Positions 36,563 through 46,179 of a DNA stretch of 64,000 nt are shown one piece after another. This DNA comes from an uncultured SAR86 cluster bacterium (GTDB taxonomy: Bacteria > Pseudomonadota > Gammaproteobacteria > Magnimaribacterales > D2472). A model generated the notes under the pieces. That model was not told the origin of the DNA and did no database searches. It worked only from the letters and a program-made list of their open reading frames with translations. The first letter of the stretch is position 1, and each line of letters starts with the position of its first letter. The translations under genes and the position numbers were made by a program. The stretch lies in NCBI GenBank assembly GCA_902612915.1, contig CACMFH010000005.1, positions 1 through 64,000 on the forward strand, written 5' to 3'.

Positions 36563-36607
36563 ATAAAAAACAATAGAATTATAAGGCTAAAGTGCCTAGG
36601 ATTCTAT
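36563..36607 (-). terminator. Hairpin terminator downstream of GAPDH
   Basis: On the minus strand an outer stem ATAGAAT/ATTCTAT (36573-36579 with 36601-36607) and an inner stem AGGC/GCCT (36584-36587 with 36594-36597) are followed by a U-rich tract (six consecutive U). It lies between the GAPDH stop and the nqrA start. Confidence 0.65.
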
Positions 36608-36611
36608 GTTT

Positions 36612-38114
36612 TTAGCTAATTGGTTTAGGTAATCTAGGTAGATTAATTTTGGCTACTTTCTTTGCTAAGTTTATAACTTGTTTAGTATATCCATATTCAT
36701 TATCGTACCAACAATAAAGAGTTACTCTTTTGCCATTAGTTATAGTAGCCTGAGAGTCAATTACAGTAGCAAATGGTGACGAATAAAAATCAGTAGAAAC
36801 AACCTCAGATGAGTTAACAAATCCAATTATTTCTCTATATTCAGAGTGAAAAGCCATCGATCTAAGATAATCATTAACTATTTCAACACTAACTTTTTTA
36901 TCTAATTCCAAAGATAATATTGCAAGACTAACATTAGGGGTCGGCACACGAATAGCATTACCAGTAAGTTTCCCTTTAAGTTCTGGTAAAGCTTTTGCTA
37001 CTGCATTTACAGCTCCTGTTGATGTTATAACCATATTAAGTGGAGCACCTCTTCCTCGTCTGTCTTTCTTATGAAAGTTATCGATAAGATTTTGATCATT
37101 TGTATATGCGTGAACAGTTTCAATGTGGCCTCCATTAATTTTAAACTCATCATTAATGGTTTTTAGCACAGGAACAATCGCATTTGTTGTACATGATGCA
37201 GCAGATATAAGCTCATCATTTTCTTCAAGAATTGAATCATTTATTCCGTAAACAATATTTTTGATGTCACCTCTTGCAGGAGCAGTTAAGATCACCTTTG
37301 AGGCTCCTGATTTAATATGAACAGATAATGCTTCTTCATCTCTCCAAATACCAGTATTATCAATTACAACTGGATCATTAATGCCATAATCTGAATATTT
37401 GACTTTATCAGGACCTGAAGCGTAAATAACCTTAACAGGATTTCCATTGATTACTAAACTTGAGTTTTCTTCATCAACTCTTACTGTTCCATCAAAAGGC
37501 CCATGAACAGAATCTTTCGTTAACAAGCTTGCTCGTTTAAATATATCATCATTTGTAGCTTTTCTAATGACAATAGCTCTTAGTTTGAAATAATTACCTG
37601 GTCCTGTAGTTTGTGTCATCATTCTTGCAAAAAGTCTTCCAATCCTTCCAAATCCATATAAAACTATGTTTGCAGGTTCAGATGGCCTATTTGATTTCTT
37701 ATTTATTACAGATTCAAGTTCAGCATCAATAAACTCCCCTATTTTAGTGTCGTCATTTTTAATATCTTCAAAAAATGGGCATTTAACAGCTATTTCACCA
37801 ACATCAATTTCGCAGTCAGCTAAATCTAAAGTTTCTATATATTTCAGAATTGGATAGGTTTCTAATTCACTGAGTTCGTTATTATCAGACTGTCTAGCAA
37901 AGCGATGTGCTTTCATTATTGCAACTGGAGATTCATTTAGCAGAGATTTTCCATAAATAAGGATATTAGTGCCATTTCGATATAGAGAACCAATAATTGG
38001 AACCATAAGCTCTGCAAGACCTTCTCTCCATTTCCAATCACCAAAAGAATCTTCAGGTAAGATCCTTTTTTGTCTTTTAGTAGACTGAAGATTGATATCC
38101 CTGTTATCACTCAT
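36612..38114 (-). CDS. Glyceraldehyde-3-phosphate dehydrogenase, long N-extended form
   Basis: This 500-residue protein has a GAPDH core (YGFGRIGRLFARMM nucleotide fold; catalytic cysteine in SAASCTTNAIVPV, about residue 307; NDQNLIDNFH; YDNEYGYTKQV). About 150 extra N-terminal residues precede it, as in the long GAPDH of Vibrio and Pseudomonas linked to gluconeogenic use. Its position beside the nqr operon and mfd matches the Pseudomonas order, although two acyl-CoA dehydrogenases intervene here. Confidence 0.92.
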   Translation of the reverse strand: MSDNRDINLQSTKRQKRILPEDSFGDWKWREGLAELMVPIIGSLYRNGTNILIYGKSLLNESPVAIMKAHRFARQSDNNELSELETYPILKYIETLDLADCEIDVGEIAVKCPFFEDIKNDDTKIGEFIDAELESVINKKSNRPSEPANIVLYGFGRIGRLFARMMTQTTGPGNYFKLRAIVIRKATNDDIFKRASLLTKDSVHGPFDGTVRVDEENSSLVINGNPVKVIYASGPDKVKYSDYGINDPVVIDNTGIWRDEEALSVHIKSGASKVILTAPARGDIKNIVYGINDSILEENDELISAASCTTNAIVPVLKTINDEFKINGGHIETVHAYTNDQNLIDNFHKKDRRGRGAPLNMVITSTGAVNAVAKALPELKGKLTGNAIRVPTPNVSLAILSLELDKKVSVEIVNDYLRSMAFHSEYREIIGFVNSSEVVSTDFYSSPFATVIDSQATITNGKRVTLYCWYDNEYGYTKQVINLAKKVAKINLPRLPKPIS

Positions 38115-38156
38115 GATCTGATTATAAATCGTTTAATGAAATACCTAAATAAAGTA

Positions 38157-39248
38157 TCAGGAAAAAGTTTTAAGATGATAGTCAGCATTTCCAAATAATG
38201 CATCAATTGAAATCATTTTTTTAAGATAATGTCCAATCATCATTTCCTCACTAACCCCCATACCTCCGTGAAGTTGAACAGCTTCTTTAGCTGAAAGTTT
38301 TCCAGATTTACCAACATACGATTTAAGTGCTGAAACATGTTTATACATTTCATCAGACCTATTATTAACTTCCAACATTGCTTTGATTAATAGTGATTTT
38401 GCTAGCTCTGACTCAATAAACATATCGACCATTCTATGTTGTAAAACCTGGAAACCAGATATGGGTTGACCAAATTGCTCTCTACCTTTTGTATATTCTA
38501 ATGTCTTATGATAACAAGACTCCATACAACCAACAGCCTCTGCGCATATACACAAAGTAGCAAGATTGATTGTTTCTTTTAATAAGTTTTCAGCATCATT
38601 ACCAGTAGCAATGATATTTGATTTATCTAATTTAACATTTTCAAAAGAAATTTCTGAGCATGATTGACCGTCTACTGTTGAGAATGAATTAATTGAAACG
38701 CCAGGCGTATTTGCATCTAGTACAACAATATTTAAAGTATCATCATTAGTGCAAGTTACAATAATTTTTTCAGCGTTAGATCCGTTAAGAACTAATGTTT
38801 TAGTTCCATTCAAAGCAAATTTTGAATCTAAAGTTGTGCTTGGACTTAAATAGTCATATCCATTATCAACTTCAGCATAAGCGAGTGAAATATGTATAGA
38901 TCCTGTACAAATTTTTTCAATCAAGTCATTCTTTTCAGAAAATGTTGATTTATCTAACAATGTTCCAGAAAGAACAACAGTTGAAAGATATGGCTCTATT
39001 ACAAGTGCTTTTCCAAATTCTTCAAACAAAATTGATAATTCAATTGGACCAAAACCAAGTCCACCAGACTGTTCTGAAAAAGGCATTGACAGCCATCCTT
39101 GTTCAGCAAACAAATTCCATACATTTTCATCAAAATCATTAGATGATTTAACTATTTCTTCTCGTTTATAAAAATCATATTCAGATTCACAAAATTTTTG
39201 AATCTGCTCTCGTAGCATATTTTGTTCATCGTTATAATCGAGATTCAT
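38157..39248 (-). CDS. Acyl-CoA dehydrogenase, short form
   Basis: This 363-residue FAD enzyme of the acyl-CoA dehydrogenase family has GWLSMPFSEQSGGLGFG, a middle domain lacking much of the usual W-x-T-S region, and a C-domain with REQFGQPISGFQVLQHRMVDM and QLHGGMGVSEE. It is shorter and more divergent than its neighbour, as seen in the smaller partners of heteromeric dehydrogenases acting on steroid side chains or branched acyl-CoAs. It lies three bases downstream of the other acyl-CoA dehydrogenase. Confidence 0.85.
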   Translation of the reverse strand: MNLDYNDEQNMLREQIQKFCESEYDFYKREEIVKSSNDFDENVWNLFAEQGWLSMPFSEQSGGLGFGPIELSILFEEFGKALVIEPYLSTVVLSGTLLDKSTFSEKNDLIEKICTGSIHISLAYAEVDNGYDYLSPSTTLDSKFALNGTKTLVLNGSNAEKIIVTCTNDDTLNIVVLDANTPGVSINSFSTVDGQSCSEISFENVKLDKSNIIATGNDAENLLKETINLATLCICAEAVGCMESCYHKTLEYTKGREQFGQPISGFQVLQHRMVDMFIESELAKSLLIKAMLEVNNRSDEMYKHVSALKSYVGKSGKLSAKEAVQLHGGMGVSEEMMIGHYLKKMISIDALFGNADYHLKTFS

Positions 39249-39251
39249 TAA

Positions 39252-40433
39252 TTAAACACCCAATACAAATTTGGACAAGATATTTTTTTGAATTTCATTA
39301 CTACCACCATATATTGATGTTTTTCTGAGATTTAAAAATCCAGACAAACCTTCAGCAGCATAATCTGGACCTGCAGGTTTATCATTATTTTCATACCCAT
39401 GTGGTCCTGGATACATTAAAGCATATTCTCCAGATGCTTCTACAAATAGTTCTGATAAGGCTTGTTGCATTTCAGTTCCTTTTATTTTTAATATTGATGA
39501 TTCAGCTCCAGGATGGCCACCATTTTCAAGAGCAGATAAAAGTCTCAATTCTGTGATTTCAATTGCTGATAATGCAACCTCAAGTTCATTAACCTTTTTT
39601 TGGAGATCAGAATTATCAAGTTTGGAGATTATCTCTTTTAATCTATTAAGCTGTCTCATAGATGCTCCTACGCCAGCAATACCAAATCTTTCATGCGCTA
39701 GTAAGAATTTAGCATAAGTCCATCCTTTTCCCTCTTCACCTATTAGATTTTTTGCTGGCACCTTCACATCAGTAAAAAATACTGAGTTAACTTCATGATC
39801 ACCGTCAATAGTTATTATAGGTTTAACCTCAATTCCTGGTGATTTCATATCGATAAGTAAAAATGAAATTCCTTCTTGCTTAATACCACTGTTGTCAGTT
39901 CTAACTAAACAGAATATCCAGTCAGCATTCTGAGCTAATGTTGTCCATGTCTTAGATCCATTTACAACATAATAATCTTCATCAAGATCATTTCTTAGAA
40001 CAGCTTTTGTTTTTAATGAAGCTAAATCTGAACCTGAACCTGGTTCAGAGTAACCCTGACACCACCATGTATTAAAATTAAGTATATCAGGCAAAAATCT
40101 TTCTTTTTGTTCATCGTTACCAAATGTGTAGATTACAGGACCAACCATGCCAACACCAAAGGGGAGAATTGGCGGACATCCAGCTAAACCAAGTTCTTTA
40201 TTAAAAATATATAGTTTAGAAGCTGACCAACCAGTTCCACCATACTCAACAGGCCAGTTATAGCCCATCCAGCCTTTCTTTGATAATGCCTTGTGAAAAT
40301 CTATTAAATCTTCTTTATTAATTGTAATACCAGCATCAGTTTTTTCTTTTACATGCTTTGGATAATCGTTAGCTAACCAATCTCTAACTTCATCTCTAAA
40401 AGCAATATCTTCTTTACTAAAGTTTATATCCAT
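39252..40433 (-). CDS. Acyl-CoA dehydrogenase
   Basis: This FAD enzyme of about 393 residues contains GWMGYNWPVEYGGTGW, the FAD-binding QGYSEPGSGSDLASLKT, SKTWTTLAQ, and the C-terminal YGGSNEIQKNILSK. I take the ATG at 40433 (MDINFSKEDIAF); a longer frame to 40523 would overlap the divergent mfd start and add a hydrophobic leader foreign to the family. It pairs with the short acyl-CoA dehydrogenase downstream, suggesting a heteromeric enzyme. Confidence 0.88.
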   Translation of the reverse strand: MDINFSKEDIAFRDEVRDWLANDYPKHVKEKTDAGITINKEDLIDFHKALSKKGWMGYNWPVEYGGTGWSASKLYIFNKELGLAGCPPILPFGVGMVGPVIYTFGNDEQKERFLPDILNFNTWWCQGYSEPGSGSDLASLKTKAVLRNDLDEDYYVVNGSKTWTTLAQNADWIFCLVRTDNSGIKQEGISFLLIDMKSPGIEVKPIITIDGDHEVNSVFFTDVKVPAKNLIGEEGKGWTYAKFLLAHERFGIAGVGASMRQLNRLKEIISKLDNSDLQKKVNELEVALSAIEITELRLLSALENGGHPGAESSILKIKGTEMQQALSELFVEASGEYALMYPGPHGYENNDKPAGPDYAAEGLSGFLNLRKTSIYGGSNEIQKNILSKFVLGV

Positions 40434-40493
40434 ATTTTTTTCTTTATATATTAAATTTGATTGATAGAATAAGGCCTCATTATACACAACTAG

Positions 40494-43400
40494 ATGACTA
40501 AAAATAAACAAAATAAATATCAAAATTATGCATATTCTATTAAGAAATATTTTGATAAATCTTCTAACTCTTTATGTCTTGTTACAAAGGACAATATTGA
40601 ATCAAAGTATATTTTTAATGAACTTTCAATTTTAATTGAAAATAGGCCAATTCAACTCTTTCCTGAGAACGATATTCTTCCGTATGATCATTTTTCAATT
40701 CCAGAAGAAATAACTAAACAGAGATTTCAATTAATAAACAACAGAAATAAAGAAAAGCATATTCTAATTACTTCAGTAAGAAATTTATTTGAAATATTCC
40801 CAGATAGATACTTCTTTAAGTCTGAAGAGACATTTTCCATAAACGACAAGTTATCTATTGATAGTATTATAAAAATTGTTGAGTCCTTAAATTATCAAAA
40901 GAAAACAAATGTAGAGAATATTAATGAATATTCAATAAGAGGAGGTATTATTGATGTTTTTTCACCTATTTATAAAAACCCGCTAAGAATTGAAATATTT
41001 GATGATCAAATTGAATCTATAAGACTATTTGAAATAGAATCACAATTATCAATAAAAAATATTGAGCAATTTTCAATTTCTAAAGGAAGTTTATTTAGTC
41101 TAGATGATCAGAAGGTTTCGTCATTCATTAAAAAATGGCGAGAATATTTTACGGATATAGATGAAAGATATTGTTCTATATTTCAAAAAATTAAAAATAA
41201 TGAAGTGGCTGAGGGTATTGAGATATATTTTCCGTTCTTTTTTGAAAAAACATCAACTTTTATAGAAATATTTAATAACTATGACTACATTAAATATCAT
41301 GACTTGAATAACAGCATAAACAAATATAATCATCTTATTAGAAATAGGTATGAGGATGAATCTCATGATTCAAGAAGACCATTAATTAAGCCATCAGATT
41401 TATTCTTAAATTGTGAGGATGTAATGAATTTTACTGAATCAATCAAAAAAATTGATGCTAATGAAATTGATTATTCATTTGAGTCATTTAAAAAGGTTGA
41501 AGAAGCGATTCAAAAACATGAATTCAATGATAAGAAAATAGTATTAATGTCATCTGTACCCTCAGAAATTGAGAAATTAAAAGAAAAATATAAAACCGAA
41601 ACAATAAGTATTAAAAATATTGGTGAGATCAAAAAAAATGTTTCGTTAATTTATGGTGATATTGTAAGGCCAATAAATATAACAGATGAAAATATACTTG
41701 TTTTCCATAAAGAATATATTGATAAATCAGAATTTAAAATAGATTCATCAAACGCTAAGTCACTAAAAAAAGATACTTTATCAAAACTTTTTCAGGTAGG
41801 AGACTTAATAGTTCATGAGGATTATGGTTTAGGTATATATGAAGGATTGGAAGTTGTAGAAGCTAATAAAAAATTAAGTGAATATATAAAAATAACATAT
41901 GACAAAAATGAAGTTTTATATGTTCCACTGAAAAATATTAATAAGATTTCAAATTATCATAAAAATAATAATACCAATATTACAATTGATTCACTTTCAT
42001 CAAATAAATGGTCTATTAAAAAATCAAAAGCAGATAAAAGAGTTATTGATCATGCAGCTGAAATATTAGATATTGAATCAAGAAGAAATAATGCAAATTC
42101 ACCAAGTTTAAAGGCAGATGAAGATTTATTTTTAAATTTTGAAAAAGAATTTCCGTATAACGAAACACCAGATCAAATTGAATCTATTCTATCTATAAAA
42201 AAAGATCTTTCTCTTATAAAGCCAATGAATCGTGTTTTATGTGGAGATGTAGGATTTGGAAAAACAGAAGTCGCAATGCGAGCAGCATTTATCTCAGTAT
42301 CATCAAACAAACAAGTAATTATTATTACTCCTAGTACAGTACTTTGCGATCAGCATTATGATTCATTTATTAAAAGATTTGAGAATTTTCCAGTAACTAT
42401 AAATAAGTTAAATAGACATACATCAAAAAAAAACAAAGAACATATAATTAATAGCTTTAACTCAAAAAAAACTGATATTTTAATTGCTACTCATATTGTT
42501 TTTAATAATAGTATTAATTATGAGAGTACCGGTCTATTAATAATTGATGAAGAACATAAATTTGGTATTAAACAGAAAAACTTCATTAAAGATAAACAAT
42601 CAAATGTTCATGTTCTTTACTTATCAGCAACACCTATCCCAAGAACAATGAATCTTGTGTTTTCGGGCTTAAAAGATTTTTCTTTTTTACAAACTCCACC
42701 AACAAATAGAATCAACATAAAATCATTTTTAAAAATACAAACCTCACAACTTCTTAAAGAGGCTCTAACAAGAGAAAAAGTAAGGGGTGGTCAATGTTTT
42801 ATTGTTCAAAATGATATAGATAAAATGGAAAGCATAAAAAAAGAAATTAATAATTTGTTACCTGATTTTAACGTATCGATTGCTCATGGAAGACTTTCAA
42901 AAAAAGAAATAAAAAAAGTGATGCATGAGTTTAATAATGGTGAGATAGATGGATTAATTTGTACAACTATTATCGAGATGGGTCTTGATATACCTAATGC
43001 TAATACAATAGTAATTATCAACTCACATAATTTCGGACTATCACAACTACACCAACTAAGAGGAAGAGTTGGGAGGTCAGAGAAACAAGGTTATTGCTAT
43101 TTTTTAATACCAACATTGGAAATACCAAAACTTTCTAGAAATAGATTGGATTCAATAATTAGACACTCTAATCTTGGAGAAGGATTTTTAATAGCAGAAG
43201 AAGATCTTGAACTTAGAGGTGGAGGAGAAATGTTAGGAGATAAACAAAGTGGTCACATAGATAACATTGGATTATCTTTGTATTTATCAATGCTAAGAGA
43301 CGCAATAAATTCTCAGAAAGATACTAAGGAATCAATTAAGAAGGATATAGAAATAAATTTCTATGATTCTGCATATATTAGTGAAGATTATTTGCCCTCA

Positions 43401-43778
43401 CCTCTTGAGCGATTAAAAATTTATAAAAAACTTGATGAACTTTTAACATTTAAAGATTTAAAAACTTTAAATACTAACCTTAGGGACAGATGCGGAAAGA
43501 TACCAATTGAAACCAAAAATTTAATAGATAACAAAAGATTTTATTTGAAAGTATTGAACACTGGAATTAAGTGTATTAAATCAAATGAAAAAAATACAAA
43601 TTTTGAAATAACAAATGATATAAAAGACGAACATTTAAATAAATTAGTTAGTCTTGCTCAAGATGAGCCTCAAAAATATCAAATTAATTCAAATAATAAA
43701 TTTATTTATAAGTATCATGAATTAAACTCTGAGGTTAGAAGACAAAATATAAATGAGCTATTAGATGAAATTTTTTAA
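40494..43778 (+). CDS. mfd: Transcription-repair coupling factor Mfd
   Basis: This 1094-residue DNA translocase has an N-terminal UvrB-like region (LFPENDILPYDHFS), an RNA-polymerase interaction domain (GDLIVHEDYGLGIYEGLE), and RecG-like helicase motifs (Walker A GDVGFGKTEVAMRAAF, DEEHKFG, SATPIPRTMN, QLRGRVGRS). It removes stalled polymerase and recruits UvrA. It overlaps the next gene by 14 bases. Confidence 0.97.
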   Translation: MTKNKQNKYQNYAYSIKKYFDKSSNSLCLVTKDNIESKYIFNELSILIENRPIQLFPENDILPYDHFSIPEEITKQRFQLINNRNKEKHILITSVRNLFEIFPDRYFFKSEETFSINDKLSIDSIIKIVESLNYQKKTNVENINEYSIRGGIIDVFSPIYKNPLRIEIFDDQIESIRLFEIESQLSIKNIEQFSISKGSLFSLDDQKVSSFIKKWREYFTDIDERYCSIFQKIKNNEVAEGIEIYFPFFFEKTSTFIEIFNNYDYIKYHDLNNSINKYNHLIRNRYEDESHDSRRPLIKPSDLFLNCEDVMNFTESIKKIDANEIDYSFESFKKVEEAIQKHEFNDKKIVLMSSVPSEIEKLKEKYKTETISIKNIGEIKKNVSLIYGDIVRPINITDENILVFHKEYIDKSEFKIDSSNAKSLKKDTLSKLFQVGDLIVHEDYGLGIYEGLEVVEANKKLSEYIKITYDKNEVLYVPLKNINKISNYHKNNNTNITIDSLSSNKWSIKKSKADKRVIDHAAEILDIESRRNNANSPSLKADEDLFLNFEKEFPYNETPDQIESILSIKKDLSLIKPMNRVLCGDVGFGKTEVAMRAAFISVSSNKQVIIITPSTVLCDQHYDSFIKRFENFPVTINKLNRHTSKKNKEHIINSFNSKKTDILIATHIVFNNSINYESTGLLIIDEEHKFGIKQKNFIKDKQSNVHVLYLSATPIPRTMNLVFSGLKDFSFLQTPPTNRINIKSFLKIQTSQLLKEALTREKVRGGQCFIVQNDIDKMESIKKEINNLLPDFNVSIAHGRLSKKEIKKVMHEFNNGEIDGLICTTIIEMGLDIPNANTIVIINSHNFGLSQLHQLRGRVGRSEKQGYCYFLIPTLEIPKLSRNRLDSIIRHSNLGEGFLIAEEDLELRGGGEMLGDKQSGHIDNIGLSLYLSMLRDAINSQKDTKESIKKDIEINFYDSAYISEDYLPSPLERLKIYKKLDELLTFKDLKTLNTNLRDRCGKIPIETKNLIDNKRFYLKVLNTGIKCIKSNEKNTNFEITNDIKDEHLNKLVSLAQDEPQKYQINSNNKFIYKYHELNSEVRRQNINELLDEIF

Positions 43779-44409
43779 AAAAAAATCTTTATTATTAATA
43801 TTATTAATAAATATTTCTTTTGCTCAAGAAGATGCGGCTGAATATAAAATAGAATTAATCATATTCAAGTATACGGATTTTGAGACTAATGAAACCTTCA
43901 ATACAAAATTAAAAGTACCTAATAAAGATTTAGTTTATTTATATGATGAGGGCTCCTTATCTGACAAGACCGAACATAGTAACTTCTCAAATATGTCAGA
44001 ATTTTATAAAAACTTATTTAATAATATTGATGAAATAGATATTAAGGAATTACCAAAACCTCTATATAGAGATAATGATAATTTAACTGTTTTAAATAAG
44101 CTAAAAAGTAAAATTGCTAAGGATAAAAACTATATTTTACTTGATACAAAATCTTGGATCCAAACTATCCCAGATAATGAATCATCAAATTTTTTGTCAT
44201 ATCAAAGCCAAAATAATTATGGCTTTCTTATAAGGTTCTATAAAAAGAGATTCATGCATATTGATCTTAAAGCATACTTAGGAAATTCATATACAAGAAA
44301 CTCTAATATAAAAATCTTCATTGATAATGAAAAAAGAATATTTAATGAAGAAGTTCACTTTTTCGATCATCCATATTTTGGAGTGGTAGTTTCTGTAAGT
44401 GAAATTTAG
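43765..44409 (+). CDS. CsiV-like periplasmic protein
   Basis: This 214-residue protein has a signal peptide (to about residue 20) followed by YKIELIIFKYTDF, the kind of opening seen in the CsiV family (peptidoglycan-binding protein linked to PBP1a in Vibrio), which is typically encoded directly after mfd. The rest is poorly conserved to my eye. The assignment rests largely on position and N-terminal pattern. It ends directly against the convergent nfuA stop. Confidence 0.6.
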   Translation: MKFFKKKSLLLILLINISFAQEDAAEYKIELIIFKYTDFETNETFNTKLKVPNKDLVYLYDEGSLSDKTEHSNFSNMSEFYKNLFNNIDEIDIKELPKPLYRDNDNLTVLNKLKSKIAKDKNYILLDTKSWIQTIPDNESSNFLSYQSQNNYGFLIRFYKKRFMHIDLKAYLGNSYTRNSNIKIFIDNEKRIFNEEVHFFDHPYFGVVVSVSEI

Positions 44410-45000
44410 TTATTTATAATAAGCGTTGTCATTTATTGAATGATCAGTAAGATCTTTGACTGCTTTTACTTCTGGAATTTGATCGATGAGAGTTTTCTCG
44501 ATTCCATCTTTAAGTGTTACATCTACCATTCCACAACCCTGACAACCTCCTCCAAATTGAAGAACTGCAATGTTTTCATCATTAAATTCTACAAGAGAAA
44601 CCTCGCCGCCATGAGATTCAAGCATGGGATTAATTTCGTTATAAATTACATAATTTATTCTGTCTTCAACTGGGCTATCAGGAGATATATTTGGCAGTCT
44701 TGCATTAGGAGCTTTGATAGTAAGCTGACCACCAAAAGTATCATTATCAAAATTTACCTCACAATCTTTTAAAAATGGAATACTTCTTTTTTCGATATTA
44801 ACGTTTATTAAATCAAGATTTAAAATCATGTCATCGGGCATGGCTTCTTCTGGTTTACAATATGCTAGGCAAGTTTCGGCTTTTGGAGTGCCGGGATCAG
44901 AAATGAAAATTCTAATAGATAAATCTGTTTCATTCTTATCTTGAATTAATTTCGCCAAGTATTCTTCAGCAGATTTTGTGATATTAATTATTTCATTCAT
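44410..45000 (-). CDS. nfuA: Fe-S biogenesis protein NfuA
   Basis: This 196-residue protein has a degenerate A-type domain at the N-terminus and a C-terminal NifU domain with the [4Fe-4S] cysteines in FGGGCQGCGMVDVTLKDG. It carries Fe-S clusters to client apoproteins. Length and domain order match E. coli NfuA. It is divergent from the DUF2970/trmA pair with only six bases between start codons. Confidence 0.97.
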   Translation of the reverse strand: MNEIINITKSAEEYLAKLIQDKNETDLSIRIFISDPGTPKAETCLAYCKPEEAMPDDMILNLDLINVNIEKRSIPFLKDCEVNFDNDTFGGQLTIKAPNARLPNISPDSPVEDRINYVIYNEINPMLESHGGEVSLVEFNDENIAVLQFGGGCQGCGMVDVTLKDGIEKTLIDQIPEVKAVKDLTDHSINDNAYYK

Positions 45001-45006
45001 GTTTAT

Positions 45007-45171
45007 ATGTGGTTATATAGGATTATAAGTTCTTTTTTGGGAATTAGAAAAAAAGAACAACTTTCAGATGATCTAAGTAATATTTCATTTGGAAAAGTTA
45101 TTTTTTTATTCATTAGTATTAATGTGGTATTTATAGGTTTAGTTTTAATTGTTACAACTCTTTTAATATGA
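45007..45171 (+). CDS. Small DUF2970-like membrane protein
   Basis: This 54-residue frame reads MWLYRIISSFLGIRKKEQLSDD, then a single transmembrane helix to the end. The pattern S-F-x-G-[IV]-[RQ]-x-x-x-x-L-x-x-D followed by one helix is that of DUF2970. Its TGA stop overlaps the trmA ATG in a 4-base ATGA, which supports it as a real translated gene. Function is unknown. Confidence 0.8.
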   Translation: MWLYRIISSFLGIRKKEQLSDDLSNISFGKVIFLFISINVVFIGLVLIVTTLLI

Positions 45172-46178
45172 ATAAATTTGATAGATTTCAAGACGACATT
45201 AAAAACAATTATGACGAAAAAGTAGTAATTAACCTCAGTCCCTCAACATCATTTAGAAGCCGTTGTGAATTTTCTTATGGAAAAAATCATTATGTTATGC
45301 ATGATATTAATGAAAAAATTTACATCAAAACTTTTAAAGACGCATCATTAGATATTCAGAACTTAATGCCAGTACTTTTAAAGAGGATAAATGAGAATAA
45401 CGAAGTAAACCACAAGTTATTTCAAGTTAATTTTAGATCAAATCAACATAATAAAATTATGGTCACAATGATTTATCACAAAATAATAGATAAATCCCTA
45501 ATAAATCTTGTGAATCAAATATCTGATGATCTAAAAGTAAATATAGTCATTCGATCTAAAAACTATAAATATGAAACAAGGGGTTTATATTTAGACGATA
45601 CACTCATTTATAAAAATTTAAAAATTTATCAGACTGATAATACTTTTACACAATCAAATAAATATTTAGTTAATAAAATGATATTTAAAGTTATTGATTT
45701 CATAGAGAATCCAGGTGACTTATTAGAGTTATATTGTGGGATAGGTACTTTTACTATTCCGTTATCATTTATATTCAACAAAGTTCTAGCAACAGAAAAT
45801 AATAGAAACTCTATTAAATGCCTTAATAAATCTTTAACAGAAAATAATATTTCAAACATTCATAATGCTCGTCTTTCATCTGATGAAGTATCAGAATTAT
45901 TTAAAGGAAAAATTTTCAATCGAATGAATTCAAAAAGTATATCTGACTTTAATTTTTCACATATTCTTTTAGATCCTCCACGGTCTGGATTAACAGAAGA
46001 TGTAATTAATTTAGCCTCTAATTTTAAAAATATTATTTATGTTTCTTGTAGTGCTGAAACTTATATTAGAGATATAAATTTAATTAGGTCACATAAAATT
46101 ACAAACATAGAATTGTTTGATCAATTTCCAAATAAAAATCATCTAGAGATAGTGTCTGTATTAAAAATGATCGAATAA
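45168..46178 (+). CDS. trmA: tRNA (uracil-5-)-methyltransferase TrmA
   Basis: This 336-residue enzyme makes m5U54 in tRNA. It has RSRCEFSYG, FTQSN, the SAM motif LLELYCGIGTFTIPLS, LLDPPRSGL, the catalytic cysteine in IIYVSCSAETYIRD, and the catalytic Glu in HLEIVSV. It follows the DUF2970 gene by translational overlap and converges on the AGCS symporter with a one-base gap. Confidence 0.96.
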   Translation: MNKFDRFQDDIKNNYDEKVVINLSPSTSFRSRCEFSYGKNHYVMHDINEKIYIKTFKDASLDIQNLMPVLLKRINENNEVNHKLFQVNFRSNQHNKIMVTMIYHKIIDKSLINLVNQISDDLKVNIVIRSKNYKYETRGLYLDDTLIYKNLKIYQTDNTFTQSNKYLVNKMIFKVIDFIENPGDLLELYCGIGTFTIPLSFIFNKVLATENNRNSIKCLNKSLTENNISNIHNARLSSDEVSELFKGKIFNRMNSKSISDFNFSHILLDPPRSGLTEDVINLASNFKNIIYVSCSAETYIRDINLIRSHKITNIELFDQFPNKNHLEIVSVLKMIE

Positions 46179-46179
46179 T

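Noticed and set aside
40494-40503. ATGACTAAAA at the start of mfd resembles the operator half-site
   Set aside because: It is simply the coding start (Met-Thr-Lys) and has no left half-site; mfd is a housekeeping gene.
45003-45191. 62-residue minus-strand open frame between nfuA and trmA
   Set aside because: It is the antisense of the DUF2970-like gene, has no recognisable pattern and overlaps the trmA start.
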